NCBI GenBank assembly: GCA_030613285.1
Contig: JAUWME010000202.1
Span: forward strand, 1-5,204
DNA from: Candidatus Zymogenus sp.
GTDB taxonomy: Bacteria; Desulfobacterota; Zymogenia; Zymogenales; Zymogenaceae
Length of the DNA stretch: 5,204 bases
Reading direction: 5' to 3'
This document shows positions 1 through 5,042 of the stretch, piece after piece. The position numbers were made by a program, and so were the translations under genes. The notes beneath the pieces were generated by a model. That model had not been told where the DNA came from and searched no databases. It saw only the letters and a list, made by a program, of their open reading frames with translations. Each line of letters starts with the position of its first letter. The first letter of the stretch is position 1.

Positions 1-98
1 GAATGTTTTGAGAAGTTGGTAATATCTGGGGGGCTGGCAGTGTTGGGGGGAATGTTTTGAGAAGTTGGTAATATCTGGGGGGGTGGCAATATTTCTGT
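1..98. repeat. 49-bp direct tandem repeat, two visible copies, cut by the window edge
   Basis: Bases 1-49 and 50-98 are two copies of one unit that begins GAATGTTTTGAGAAGTTGG and continues through TAATATCT into a run of six or seven G. The first 40 bases of the units differ at only two positions (34 and 40). After that the second copy diverges into the following AT-rich sequence. Since the first copy begins at base 1, the array may extend to the left. The units carry G6 and G7 runs but no coding sense and no visible inverted repeat. What it does is unknown; replication slippage at the G-runs is the simplest origin. Confidence 0.85.
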
Positions 99-420
99 TC
101 TGTGCCCCATATTTTTCTACAATCGAAATTTTCAACAAAAAAATAAACAAGGGGAAACTATCCAAACCTCCCATCCCTAAATTTGGCGGGATTTTGACGC
201 CTCTCCTTTATAAATCCTTTTTAGACACAATACAAACCACTTACACACTTTTCAGATACTGAAACACATCTCCTGCTTCTTCTCTTCTCCTTATAAATCG
301 TAACTTTGAATTGCCAACAGCCCCCGTTTCTATCTCCCCTCTCATCGTAACTTTTAATTGCAACAACCCCCGTTTTTCATCTTCCCCATCTAATCACAAT
401 GTTTAATTACCAGCAACCCC
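1..420. other. Gene-free region downstream of the GMC oxidoreductase gene
   Basis: I see no convincing gene here. The longest open stretch (65-262, plus) would begin with TTG inside the tandem repeat, has no ribosome binding site and has low-complexity composition, so I do not call it. The region holds the 49-bp tandem repeat at its left end and three decayed ~48-bp units at its right end. A short perfect inverted repeat TTTCAG-ATA-CTGAAA lies at 250-264. It is not followed by a clear U-tract on either strand, so I do not call it a terminator. The end of the minus-strand dehydrogenase transcript is therefore not defined by the sequence. Confidence 0.6.
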
Positions 421-421
421 C
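297..421. repeat. Three imperfect ~48-bp direct repeats abutting the GMC stop codon
   Basis: Units start at 297, 344 and 393 (periods 47 and 49). Each has the layout ATCrTAACTTTkAATTG, then CAACA or CAGCA, then CCCCC, followed in the first two by a pyrimidine-rich spacer with a second C4 run. The first two units are the most alike; the third is more diverged. The last C of the third unit's C5 run (417-421) is the first base of the GMC stop codon complement. In the transcript of the minus-strand gene the units read as G5-TTGYTG..AATT.AAA.TTACGAT, so the 3' untranslated RNA would carry evenly spaced G-runs. Function unknown; the spacing and identity argue for an old tandem duplication rather than chance. 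Confidence 0.7.
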
Positions 422-1959
422 TAACTGAAATATTTCTCTTTGTTGGTCAGGATATAGTCAGCAGCCCTGTGGGCCATTGCCATAACAGCCACCATGTTGT
501 GGGAACTTGACGTTGACGGACAGACCGAGGCATCCACAACAAAGAGGTTCTTCACATCATGGCTCTCCATGTAGTTGTCCACAACACTTGTCTTTGAGTC
601 AGGGCCCATCCTGCAGGTACCCTGAATGTGAAAGGCCATAATCGCCTGACCACAGGGCTCAATCCCCCTCTCATCGATGATGGAAAGCTGAGATTCGTCA
701 TCCAACAGCGCTGGAACCTCGTAAGAGAGCGCCACCTTTTCAGCCCCAGCAGCAAACAATATCTTCGCCCCCTCCTTCATGCCTTGCATCATCCTCTTTT
801 TTGTATCGTCTTTCATCTCGTAGTGAACTTCTGGTCTCTTGTATTTATTGAGCTTCACCTCTCCGCTGGGCTCTTCAGGAACCAGAATCATCATGGCAGA
901 GAGGTAATTGTAACTCGTCATAAGCTCCTTTGTTTCCAAGCCAAAGCCCCCCATCAAACTCGAAACTATCCCCGGCATCCCAAAGCTGCCTTCAAGGCGA
1001 AATCCTGTAAGCCCCCTCTCCTCATCCACCTCCTCAAATTCGTTGCACACGTAGGACTGGGTGATTCCTCTATGGCTCATTAGTTTTTCACTGAATATCC
1101 CAGAAACCATCGTCTGAGGCTGGAGAATGAGGTTTTTGCCCACAAGTCCGCTGGAGTTGCAAAGCCCAGATTTTAATAGCAACTGGTCGGTATTTATGGT
1201 GTTTGCGGCGACTAAAATAACCTTTGCTGTAACATCTATCTTCCCTATCTCCTCTTTTGTTATCGGATCAAGGAACGTTCCATTTACCTTATGGGCCTTT
1301 CCACCCTTTTCCTCCACCCGCTCTGCACGGGTATAAACATATACTTTTGCGCCATCCTTCATGGCCATGGGAATATAGTTTAGAGACACTGCCTGCTTTT
1401 TGTCGTAGGTGCAACCCAAAAGGCAATATCCGCACCCAACACACCCCTCCCTGTTTGTGTCAAAAGTCTCTCCGGAATAGCCCAGCTTTTCGGCTCCCTT
1501 CTTCACCATAAGGTTGGAACCATTAAGTTCGCTCTCTTTTATCCTCTCTACTTTGAGAATCTTCTCAACCTTCTCAAAGTACGGCTTCATAATCTCAGGC
1601 GTCATATCCGTAATGCCAAACTCCACTTCCCATTTTCTCAAAACCTCGTCATGGATTCTGACGCAGTCGGCAACGTTGACCACGGTTCCTCCACCAACAC
1701 ATTTACCCTGCATGATGGCAACCGACAGGTCCTTCGTTGTGCGGGCGGCCCTCTGCTGGTAAAGCTCCCCCATCATCTCAGGCTCCCTCTGGGTCAAACT
1801 ATAACCCGTATAATTTCCACCCTCCTCTAATACCACAACGGAATATCCCGCCTTTGACATCTCCATTGCCATAACGCCGCCTGATGAGCCGGAACCAATT
1901 ATGCAAACATCACAAGATTCGGTCACATCCCCATCTATATCTATAGGATTGATTATCAT
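421..1959 (-). CDS. FAD-dependent GMC-family oxidoreductase (gluconate/glucose dehydrogenase alpha-subunit type) with Cys cluster
   Basis: A 512-residue flavoprotein, probably the catalytic subunit of a periplasmic dehydrogenase acting on a sugar, polyol or alcohol; the substrate cannot be read from sequence. The FAD-binding Rossmann motif GSGSSGG is at residues 22-28, with the ribose-binding acid at E45/E46. GGGTVVN at 89-95 matches the first GMC signature. The C-terminal part has AFHIQGTCRMG (H444) and, after VVDAS, the SSSHN segment (H487/N488), where GMC enzymes place their catalytic His/Asn pair. C173, C176, C179 and C183 form CxxCxxCxxxC. Iron-sulfur-carrying alpha subunits of direct-electron-transfer FAD-glucose dehydrogenases have Cys ligands in this region, so an Fe-S cluster relaying electrons from FAD is likely. 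It has no signal peptide. The ATG has AAAGGAG (1967-1973) 7 nt upstream and lies 21 nt after the stop of its Tat-signal partner, so the two genes are co-transcribed. No cytochrome c subunit gene follows within the window. Confidence 0.93.
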   Translation of the reverse strand: MIINPIDIDGDVTESCDVCIIGSGSSGGVMAMEMSKAGYSVVVLEEGGNYTGYSLTQREPEMMGELYQQRAARTTKDLSVAIMQGKCVGGGTVVNVADCVRIHDEVLRKWEVEFGITDMTPEIMKPYFEKVEKILKVERIKESELNGSNLMVKKGAEKLGYSGETFDTNREGCVGCGYCLLGCTYDKKQAVSLNYIPMAMKDGAKVYVYTRAERVEEKGGKAHKVNGTFLDPITKEEIGKIDVTAKVILVAANTINTDQLLLKSGLCNSSGLVGKNLILQPQTMVSGIFSEKLMSHRGITQSYVCNEFEEVDEERGLTGFRLEGSFGMPGIVSSLMGGFGLETKELMTSYNYLSAMMILVPEEPSGEVKLNKYKRPEVHYEMKDDTKKRMMQGMKEGAKILFAAGAEKVALSYEVPALLDDESQLSIIDERGIEPCGQAIMAFHIQGTCRMGPDSKTSVVDNYMESHDVKNLFVVDASVCPSTSSSHNMVAVMAMAHRAADYILTNKEKYFS

Positions 1960-1980
1960 CCTTCGACTCCTTTATTTTAA

Positions 1981-2556
1981 TTAAACCGAAGGTCCATCAT
2001 AACGAATGTGGGGCCATACCTGTTCGTTACTATAATACCCCATCATGCACAGTTTCTTCAGCCCCACAAATGCCCCACGAAGCAGCGCAAGCTTGCTTGA
2101 CTCCCACCCCTTAAGATACTCGTCCTGCTCGTCTGTGGTCATCTGGGAAAATCTCTTGAACTTAAAATCCAAGAAGGGCGCCCCGTGCTCCAAAAGGGTA
2201 ATCACGCTCTTAAAGTCTTTCTGGACTTCAGGATAATCAGAAGCTGCAAATTCATCGAAGAACTCCACGACCTTAACATCAAGAGCACCAATTTCATACG
2301 GCCCACCCCTGGGGATTATTCTGTCGGCAAAGGCTGAAATCACCGCATATCCCTTCTCGTCCAAGAATTTTAGACCTTCGGGTATTTCGGCGTACCCACC
2401 ACAACCGGACATTGTCCCGCCGACACCGGCGGCAGTTGCTACCAGGGCAAGTCCCTTGAGAAACATCCTCCTGCTTGTTCCCAGACCGGTTAGGATGTTA
2501 TCTTCAAAATTATCGTGCTTGTTCTCACCATGAATATCCATACGATGTTTGTCCAC
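1981..2556 (-). CDS. Tat-exported gluconate 2-dehydrogenase subunit 3-like (gamma, hitchhiker) protein, possible lipoprotein
   Basis: A 191-residue small subunit expected to bind the GMC flavoprotein and carry it through the Tat translocon. A textbook twin-arginine motif SRRMFLK lies at residues 28-34, followed by a hydrophobic stretch (about 35-47). MSGC at 49-52 resembles a lipobox, so C52 may be lipidated after export. The mature part has the family's ADRIIPRGGPYEIGALDV segment (77-94), an acidic FFDEF helix, and a C-terminal GLKKLCMMGYYSNEQVWPH block (165-183) ending in YDGP. This fits the gluconate 2-dehydrogenase subunit 3 family in length and order. The start is GTG, chosen because AAGGGGG (2564-2570) sits 7 nt upstream; an in-frame ATG five codons later has no better site. 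The N-region before the Arg pair is long (28 residues) and rich in His, Asp and Asn. It is the first gene of a two-gene unit, 21 nt ahead of the catalytic subunit. Confidence 0.88.
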   Translation of the reverse strand: MDKHRMDIHGENKHDNFEDNILTGLGTSRRMFLKGLALVATAAGVGGTMSGCGGYAEIPEGLKFLDEKGYAVISAFADRIIPRGGPYEIGALDVKVVEFFDEFAASDYPEVQKDFKSVITLLEHGAPFLDFKFKRFSQMTTDEQDEYLKGWESSKLALLRGAFVGLKKLCMMGYYSNEQVWPHIRYDGPSV

Positions 2557-2563
2557 AATATTA

Positions 2564-2570
2564 CCCCCTT
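2564..2570 (-). promoter_or_regulatory. Ribosome binding site that decides the GTG start of the Tat-signal subunit
   Basis: AAGGGGG on the minus strand lies 7 nt before the GTG at 2556. It favours GTG over the ATG at 2541. Confidence 0.6.
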
Positions 2571-2587
2571 AAATATATGATTTTTTA

Positions 2588-2634
2588 TTCAATATTTTGC
2601 AATCAATGTTTTACATTCGATATTATACAATCAA
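2588..2634. repeat. Imperfect 19-bp direct repeat, 28-bp period, in the dehydrogenase upstream region
   Basis: TTCAATATTTTGCAATCAA (2588-2606) recurs as TTCGATATTATACAATCAA (2616-2634), with 16 of 19 identical. The right copy contains the candidate -10 box (2622-2627) and the left copy would fall in the early transcribed leader, 32-50 nt before the GTG start. Two similarly oriented sites almost three helical turns apart, one covering the -10, fit binding sites for a repressor or other regulator, but no regulator gene is in the window. This is an inference; the AT-rich composition raises the chance of coincidental similarity. Confidence 0.45.
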
Positions 2635-2649
2635 GGGACGATAAAACAA
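2622..2649 (-). promoter_or_regulatory. Candidate sigma-70 promoter for the dehydrogenase gene pair
   Basis: On the minus strand a perfect TATAAT (-10, at 2627-2622) lies 16 bp downstream of TTGTTT (2649-2644), a weak match to TTGACA. Transcription would begin near 2615, giving a leader of about 60 nt before the GTG start. The strong -10 and suitable location support it; the poor -35 does not. Confidence 0.4.
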
Positions 2650-2740
2650 CACTGTCATTTAGCTTCATCCACTGTTACCATTTCGACATAACATTTGCGA
2701 GACTCCTTTTTGACTTACTATTACCTTTGTCCGCTTTTAC

Positions 2741-2774
2741 CTGTTGACCCGCTGTTGACTTTCAACTATTGACA
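2741..2774. repeat. Direct CTGTTGAC repeats one helical turn apart, plus a related TATTGACA
   Basis: CTGTTGAC occurs at 2741-2748 and 2752-2759 (11-bp period), and TATTGACA follows at 2767-2774. GTTGA-CTT-TCAAC at 2754-2766 is also a small perfect inverted repeat. They lie in the gap between the nitroreductase pair and the dehydrogenase pair, over 100 bp upstream of the candidate promoter. They could be remote operator half-sites or chance; there is no stem and T-tract that would make a terminator. Confidence 0.3.
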
Positions 2775-2814
2775 GCCCCTTTGATAACAGCTTGTAAGAC
2801 CCCCTTCAATTATC

Positions 2815-3315
2815 TCAACTCTCCCTTATCATCCCATCGGTAATAACATCTTTTTTGTTGAGGAGCTTGTTCTTATACCCCAACGCAATGAGCGCTACCG
2901 CCCGGTACTTCTTTGGAGGATTAAACAAATCTATTATCTTTTGCTCATCAAATTCAAATTCTACAGCAGAAGAAATATCAAGCTCTGTTGCCATAAGTAC
3001 AATATGCGATATGGCAATGGGAATGTCAATCATAAAAAAAGGCTGCTCCCTCCCCCTTTTGCTAACAATCCACGGGTCGGCAAAAACGGCAATTATCACA
3101 GGAGCCGTCTTGAAAGAACTCTTTTTTGCCAAGCTCGAAACGTCTTTTAGCAACCCCGCCTCTTTCACCACAAAAAACCGCCATATTTGACTGTTATCAG
3201 CTGAGGGTGCAAGCCTTGCGCCCTCAAGAATATTTAGTACCGTATCATCGCTGATGGCTTTATCGGCAAAAGAGGATGGTTCACTAAATTTTTTTATGAG
3301 TCCATCTATTATCAT
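2815..3315 (-). CDS. Nitroreductase-fold protein, half-site partner lacking the RRSxR motif
   Basis: A 166-residue protein of the FMN-dependent nitroreductase fold. The motif ARLAPSADNSQIWRF (residues 33-47) is the conserved loop that in homodimeric nitroreductases contacts the FMN held mainly by the other subunit. FFMIDIPIAISHIVLMATEL (93-112) matches the central helix region, and AVALIALGYKN (139-149) is the usual terminal strand. The N-terminal position of the RRSxRxF phosphate-binding motif is occupied by LIKKFSEPSSFADKAIS, so the key arginines are gone. It is also short for the family. The ATG is 1 nt past the upstream gene's TAA, and GGAG (3326-3329) lies 10 nt before it inside the upstream coding sequence, which suggests coupled translation. 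I infer that it works as the second subunit of a heterodimer with the 3317-3934 product. Substrate unknown. Confidence 0.82.
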   Translation of the reverse strand: MIIDGLIKKFSEPSSFADKAISDDTVLNILEGARLAPSADNSQIWRFFVVKEAGLLKDVSSLAKKSSFKTAPVIIAVFADPWIVSKRGREQPFFMIDIPIAISHIVLMATELDISSAVEFEFDEQKIIDLFNPPKKYRAVALIALGYKNKLLNKKDVITDGMIRES

Positions 3316-3316
3316 T

Positions 3317-3934
3317 TTATGGCAGCTCCGCTAAATCACCAACCATAGTTACATTTTTTTCTATCGGATCGCGCCTCTTGGAAATGAGGTTTCTCGCCAT
3401 GTAATCCCAAGTTGCTACCTTTATTTTTTCTGGGGGGTACCCCAGTGGAGTAACCGCCACAACCCTGACTTCATCGGGGAGAGACAACGCCTTTTTGACA
3501 CCAACCTCTCCAAATGCCCCCAGCCAGCACGTTGCAATGCCTACTTCTGCCGCCGCCAGAATCATAAGCTCAGTCAGAAAGGAGCACTCTGAAAGATACA
3601 AATATTTGTCGTCCACTTTGGGAGATTTATCCGGGTATCCACACACAACCACAAACCCAAATGCCTTCGTTCTTAGTATCCAAGGATTCGCTTTTCCCAT
3701 CAAACCTGAGAAAATTGCCTTTTTGAGTCGTTTTTTTACATCAGGTTTTGTAACAAAAACAAAGTGGGGGCTTTCAAACCCGAATGCCGAGGCCCCCTCT
3801 AACACTACCTTTTTCAGATAATCTATTTTGTCGTTGGGGATTACGTCATCAGTATATTTTCTGTAGCTCCTCCTGATCTTTATGACATCCATGAGGGTTT
3901 TTGGTAAACTATTATTTCTATCTTTTTTCTGCAT
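3317..3934 (-). CDS. Nitroreductase-family protein with RRSxR motif, TM1586-like first half
   Basis: A 205-residue nitroreductase-fold protein. RRSYRKY at residues 21-27 is the conserved FMN-phosphate-binding motif. GIATCWLGAF (132-141) and VTPLGYPPEK (161-170) are strong family motifs, and SKRRDP (185-190) is a basic segment near the C-terminus. Where most family members have APSxxNxQPW, this protein has a shorter GASAFGFESPHF (47-58) without Asn, Gln or Trp, so the loop that completes the neighbouring active site is missing. As I recall it, Thermotoga TM1586 and its relatives (putative TM nitroreductase family) show this same order in their first half, including GTCW, a KRRP segment and a LEELP-like stretch; this protein ends in LAELP. 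The ATG has AAGGGGAT (3943-3950) upstream at a slightly long spacing. It is first in a tight two-gene unit. It could reduce a nitro, quinone, enone or other small molecule with NAD(P)H; the substrate cannot be assigned. Confidence 0.87.
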   Translation of the reverse strand: MQKKDRNNSLPKTLMDVIKIRRSYRKYTDDVIPNDKIDYLKKVVLEGASAFGFESPHFVFVTKPDVKKRLKKAIFSGLMGKANPWILRTKAFGFVVVCGYPDKSPKVDDKYLYLSECSFLTELMILAAAEVGIATCWLGAFGEVGVKKALSLPDEVRVVAVTPLGYPPEKIKVATWDYMARNLISKRRDPIEKNVTMVGDLAELP

Positions 3935-4027
3935 CGTGATCTATCCCCTTAGGTTGATAATTGTTTCCCTGTCGGTCTCTGCCCAAATAGTCTATCCTCC
4001 AAAACAAGGAGGTTCATTACATCTCCT

Positions 4028-4056
4028 ATGATAAAAGTTTACTCTAAAGAGTTGAA
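4028..4056 (-). promoter_or_regulatory. Weak candidate promoter for the nitroreductase pair
   Basis: On the minus strand TATCAT (4033-4028) lies 17 bp downstream of TTCAAC (4056-4051). The -10 matches five of six consensus bases, the -35 only three. Transcription from here would give a leader of roughly 85 nt containing the 3996-4012 hairpin. Confidence 0.25.
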
Positions 4057-4060
4057 ATTG

Positions 4061-4165
4061 TGTCATTGCCTGCTTGACAAAGGAATCCAGAATACTGTCA
4101 TCCTCAGCTTGACTGGGGATCCAGAATGATATTTTCATTAGATTCCCGTTTTCACGAGAATGACA
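4061..4165. repeat. ~105-bp dispersed-repeat-like element with inverted ends (MITE/REP-like)
   Basis: The element begins TGTCATT (4061) and ends AATGACA (4165), exact inverted copies. Inside are two direct ~33-bp units 35 bp apart, at 4061-4093 and 4096-4127, both of the form TGTCATNNYNNGCTTGAC...GATCCAGAAT or GGAATCCAGAAT. A third unit in inverted orientation follows (4141-4165), in which ATTCCCG and CGAGAAT pair with one mismatch around TTTTCA. This pattern of TGTCATTCC...GGAATCCAG hairpins is a common dispersed intergenic repeat type in several bacterial genomes. No coding sequence is present, so any movement would depend on a transposase supplied elsewhere. Confidence is for the repeat structure, not for mobility. 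Confidence 0.65.
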
Positions 4166-4253
4166 TTTAATGCTCCCTTGTTATCTTCTTTTTGCCTTTT
4201 GTCTTTTAAAAACATTTGTTTCGTATAACGATGCTGTTCAACTCAAGATATGA

Positions 4254-4285
4254 CGTGTCAGTGTAATTGCGTGTCAGTGTAATTG
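4254..4285. repeat. Perfect 16-bp tandem duplication
   Basis: CGTGTCAGTGTAATTG occurs twice head to tail at 4254-4269 and 4270-4285 without a mismatch. It ends 27 bp from the stop of the HXXEE gene. TGTCA-7-TGACA (4272-4288) and TGAC-GT-GTCA (4251-4260) are small inverted repeats inside and beside it. The absence of any mismatch suggests a recent slippage event. The short stems have no T-tract, so I do not call a terminator. Confidence 0.85.
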
Positions 4286-4312
4286 ACATTTCGGTAGAGT
4301 GCGAGTGCCTTG

Positions 4313-4807
4313 TCAGCTTTCTTTTGGCCTTAACCACCTTTTGCCCACAAAAAAAAGCACAGGGACAAGAAATACTAATCCAACTACAACAATAGGCCCA
4401 ATGTAAAGAAACCTTGATTCTTCTATGTAGCCCTCTTTGAAACCTTGATAGAGCAACATGAAAGTGATGGGAAGATTCAAGGCTACGGCTGTTACAGTGC
4501 CGGGTGCGTATCGTCGCATTACAAGTGTTACGAGCAAATGAGGAAATACCACATTTAAAAGCATTGCAAGTGCAAACCCACAAACTAAATAGGCACCCAC
4601 ACTGCCCTTACCACCAATCATGGACAAAAAAGCCATGATATACGCTATGAGAGTCAGCACCATCACTGCAAAACGAAATTCAAATCTACCGACTGGATGG
4701 TGAAAACGCCCGGCCGTTTTTGACCATGCAGGTAACCATATCGCCTCTTCAAAATTATGGACAGTGACGACTATAGCAAACAACCAAACGAGAAGATTGA
4801 AGTCCAG
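4313..4807 (-). CDS. HXXEE-motif integral membrane protein of unknown function
   Basis: A 164-residue membrane protein. The motif HNFEE (residues 17-21), followed by a WLPAW segment, defines the HXXEE domain family, whose function is not established. Hydrophobic stretches lie at about 5-16, 46-64, 71-97, 106-120 and 133-153, consistent with four or five membrane segments. NVVFPH (85-90) and YAPGTVTA (100-107), followed by a Leu-Pro segment, are further family-typical positions. Conserved His and Glu within a membrane core suggest metal binding, which is only an inference. The C-terminus is basic (GKRWLRPK). The start chosen is CTG at 4807, because a perfect AGGAGGT lies 6 nt upstream. The reading frame is open only back to TTG at 4831, with an in-frame stop two codons earlier, and neither TTG there has a ribosome binding site. 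It is transcribed alone as far as visible, divergent from the 5136 gene. Confidence 0.85.
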   Translation of the reverse strand: MDFNLLVWLFAIVVTVHNFEEAIWLPAWSKTAGRFHHPVGRFEFRFAVMVLTLIAYIMAFLSMIGGKGSVGAYLVCGFALAMLLNVVFPHLLVTLVMRRYAPGTVTAVALNLPITFMLLYQGFKEGYIEESRFLYIGPIVVVGLVFLVPVLFFVGKRWLRPKES

Positions 4808-4813
4808 TATTGC

Positions 4814-4820
4814 ACCTCCT
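4814..4820 (-). promoter_or_regulatory. Perfect Shine-Dalgarno AGGAGGT pointing to a CTG start
   Basis: The minus strand reads AGGAGGT, then GCAATA, then CTG at 4807-4805. The spacing is ideal and the site lies inside the frame if translation began at TTG 4831, so it decides the start. Confidence 0.7.
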
Positions 4821-5042
4821 ATTGCCAACAATGCTTAAACAGTCTTTTCAACGGCAGCAACCAGCTGACGCAAAATCGAGATTTCCCATTAAATTTTAAC
4901 TGCCCAAACACCAACCTCGACAAACATACCAAACAATCTCCTCCCATGTCAACACGAAATATGAAAGGTGTTTTTGAACAAAGGCTTTAAGGAAATATCT
5001 GCAGAAAAACTTGTTCAGGGAAGAGGTTAAAGGAAAGTGTGC

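Larger units (their letters stand above)
3935..4312. other. Gene-free, repeat-rich gap between the HXXEE gene and the nitroreductase pair
   Basis: The gap holds, from right to left, a 16-bp tandem duplication (4254-4285), a pyrimidine-rich tract (about 4181-4208), a composite inverted-repeat element (4061-4165), a weak promoter candidate (4028-4056) and a small hairpin CCTCC-7-GGAGG (3996-4012). The hairpin would fall in the leader of the nitroreductase transcript. A 33-codon plus-strand frame from ATG 4028 overlaps the repeat element and is not called. Confidence 0.6.

Noticed and set aside
1..86. G-quadruplex
   Set aside because: There are only three long G-runs, with loops of about 11 and 26 bases. 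This is too few and too far apart to call a stable quadruplex.
65..262. Plus-strand open frame of 65 codons
   Set aside because: It starts with TTG inside the tandem repeat, lacks a ribosome binding site, is low in complexity, and resembles no family I recognise.
250..264. Rho-independent terminator at TTTCAG-ATA-CTGAAA
   Set aside because: The stem is only 6 bp and AT-rich, and no U-tract follows on either strand.
297..421. CRISPR array
   Set aside because: The units diverge along their whole length, there are no distinct unique spacers between constant repeats, and no cas gene is present.
628..1083. Plus-strand open frame of 151 codons opposite the GMC gene
   Set aside because: It is the antisense shadow of a clear GMC coding sequence and has no coherent protein motifs. 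The other open frames opposite or out of phase within 552-1762 are shadows as well.
3313..3335. Frameshift breaking a single fused nitroreductase gene
   Set aside because: The downstream frame has its own stop 18 nt before its ATG and a Shine-Dalgarno. A fusion would need an indel inside a window of about 12 nt, so two genuine genes are more likely.
4028..4129. 33-codon plus-strand frame from ATG preceded by AAGGAGG
   Set aside because: The spacing from AGGAGG to ATG is about 15 nt, too long, and most of the frame lies within the dispersed repeat element.
4206..4583. Minus-strand open frame of 125 codons overlapping the HXXEE gene
   Set aside because: It overlaps the HXXEE gene in another frame, is rich in Cys, His and Ser as out-of-frame translations often are, and has no family motif.
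4757..4990. Plus-strand open frame of 77 codons
   Set aside because: It overlaps the start of the HXXEE gene in antisense, has no ribosome binding site, and its Asn/Gln-rich content reflects AT-rich intergenic sequence.
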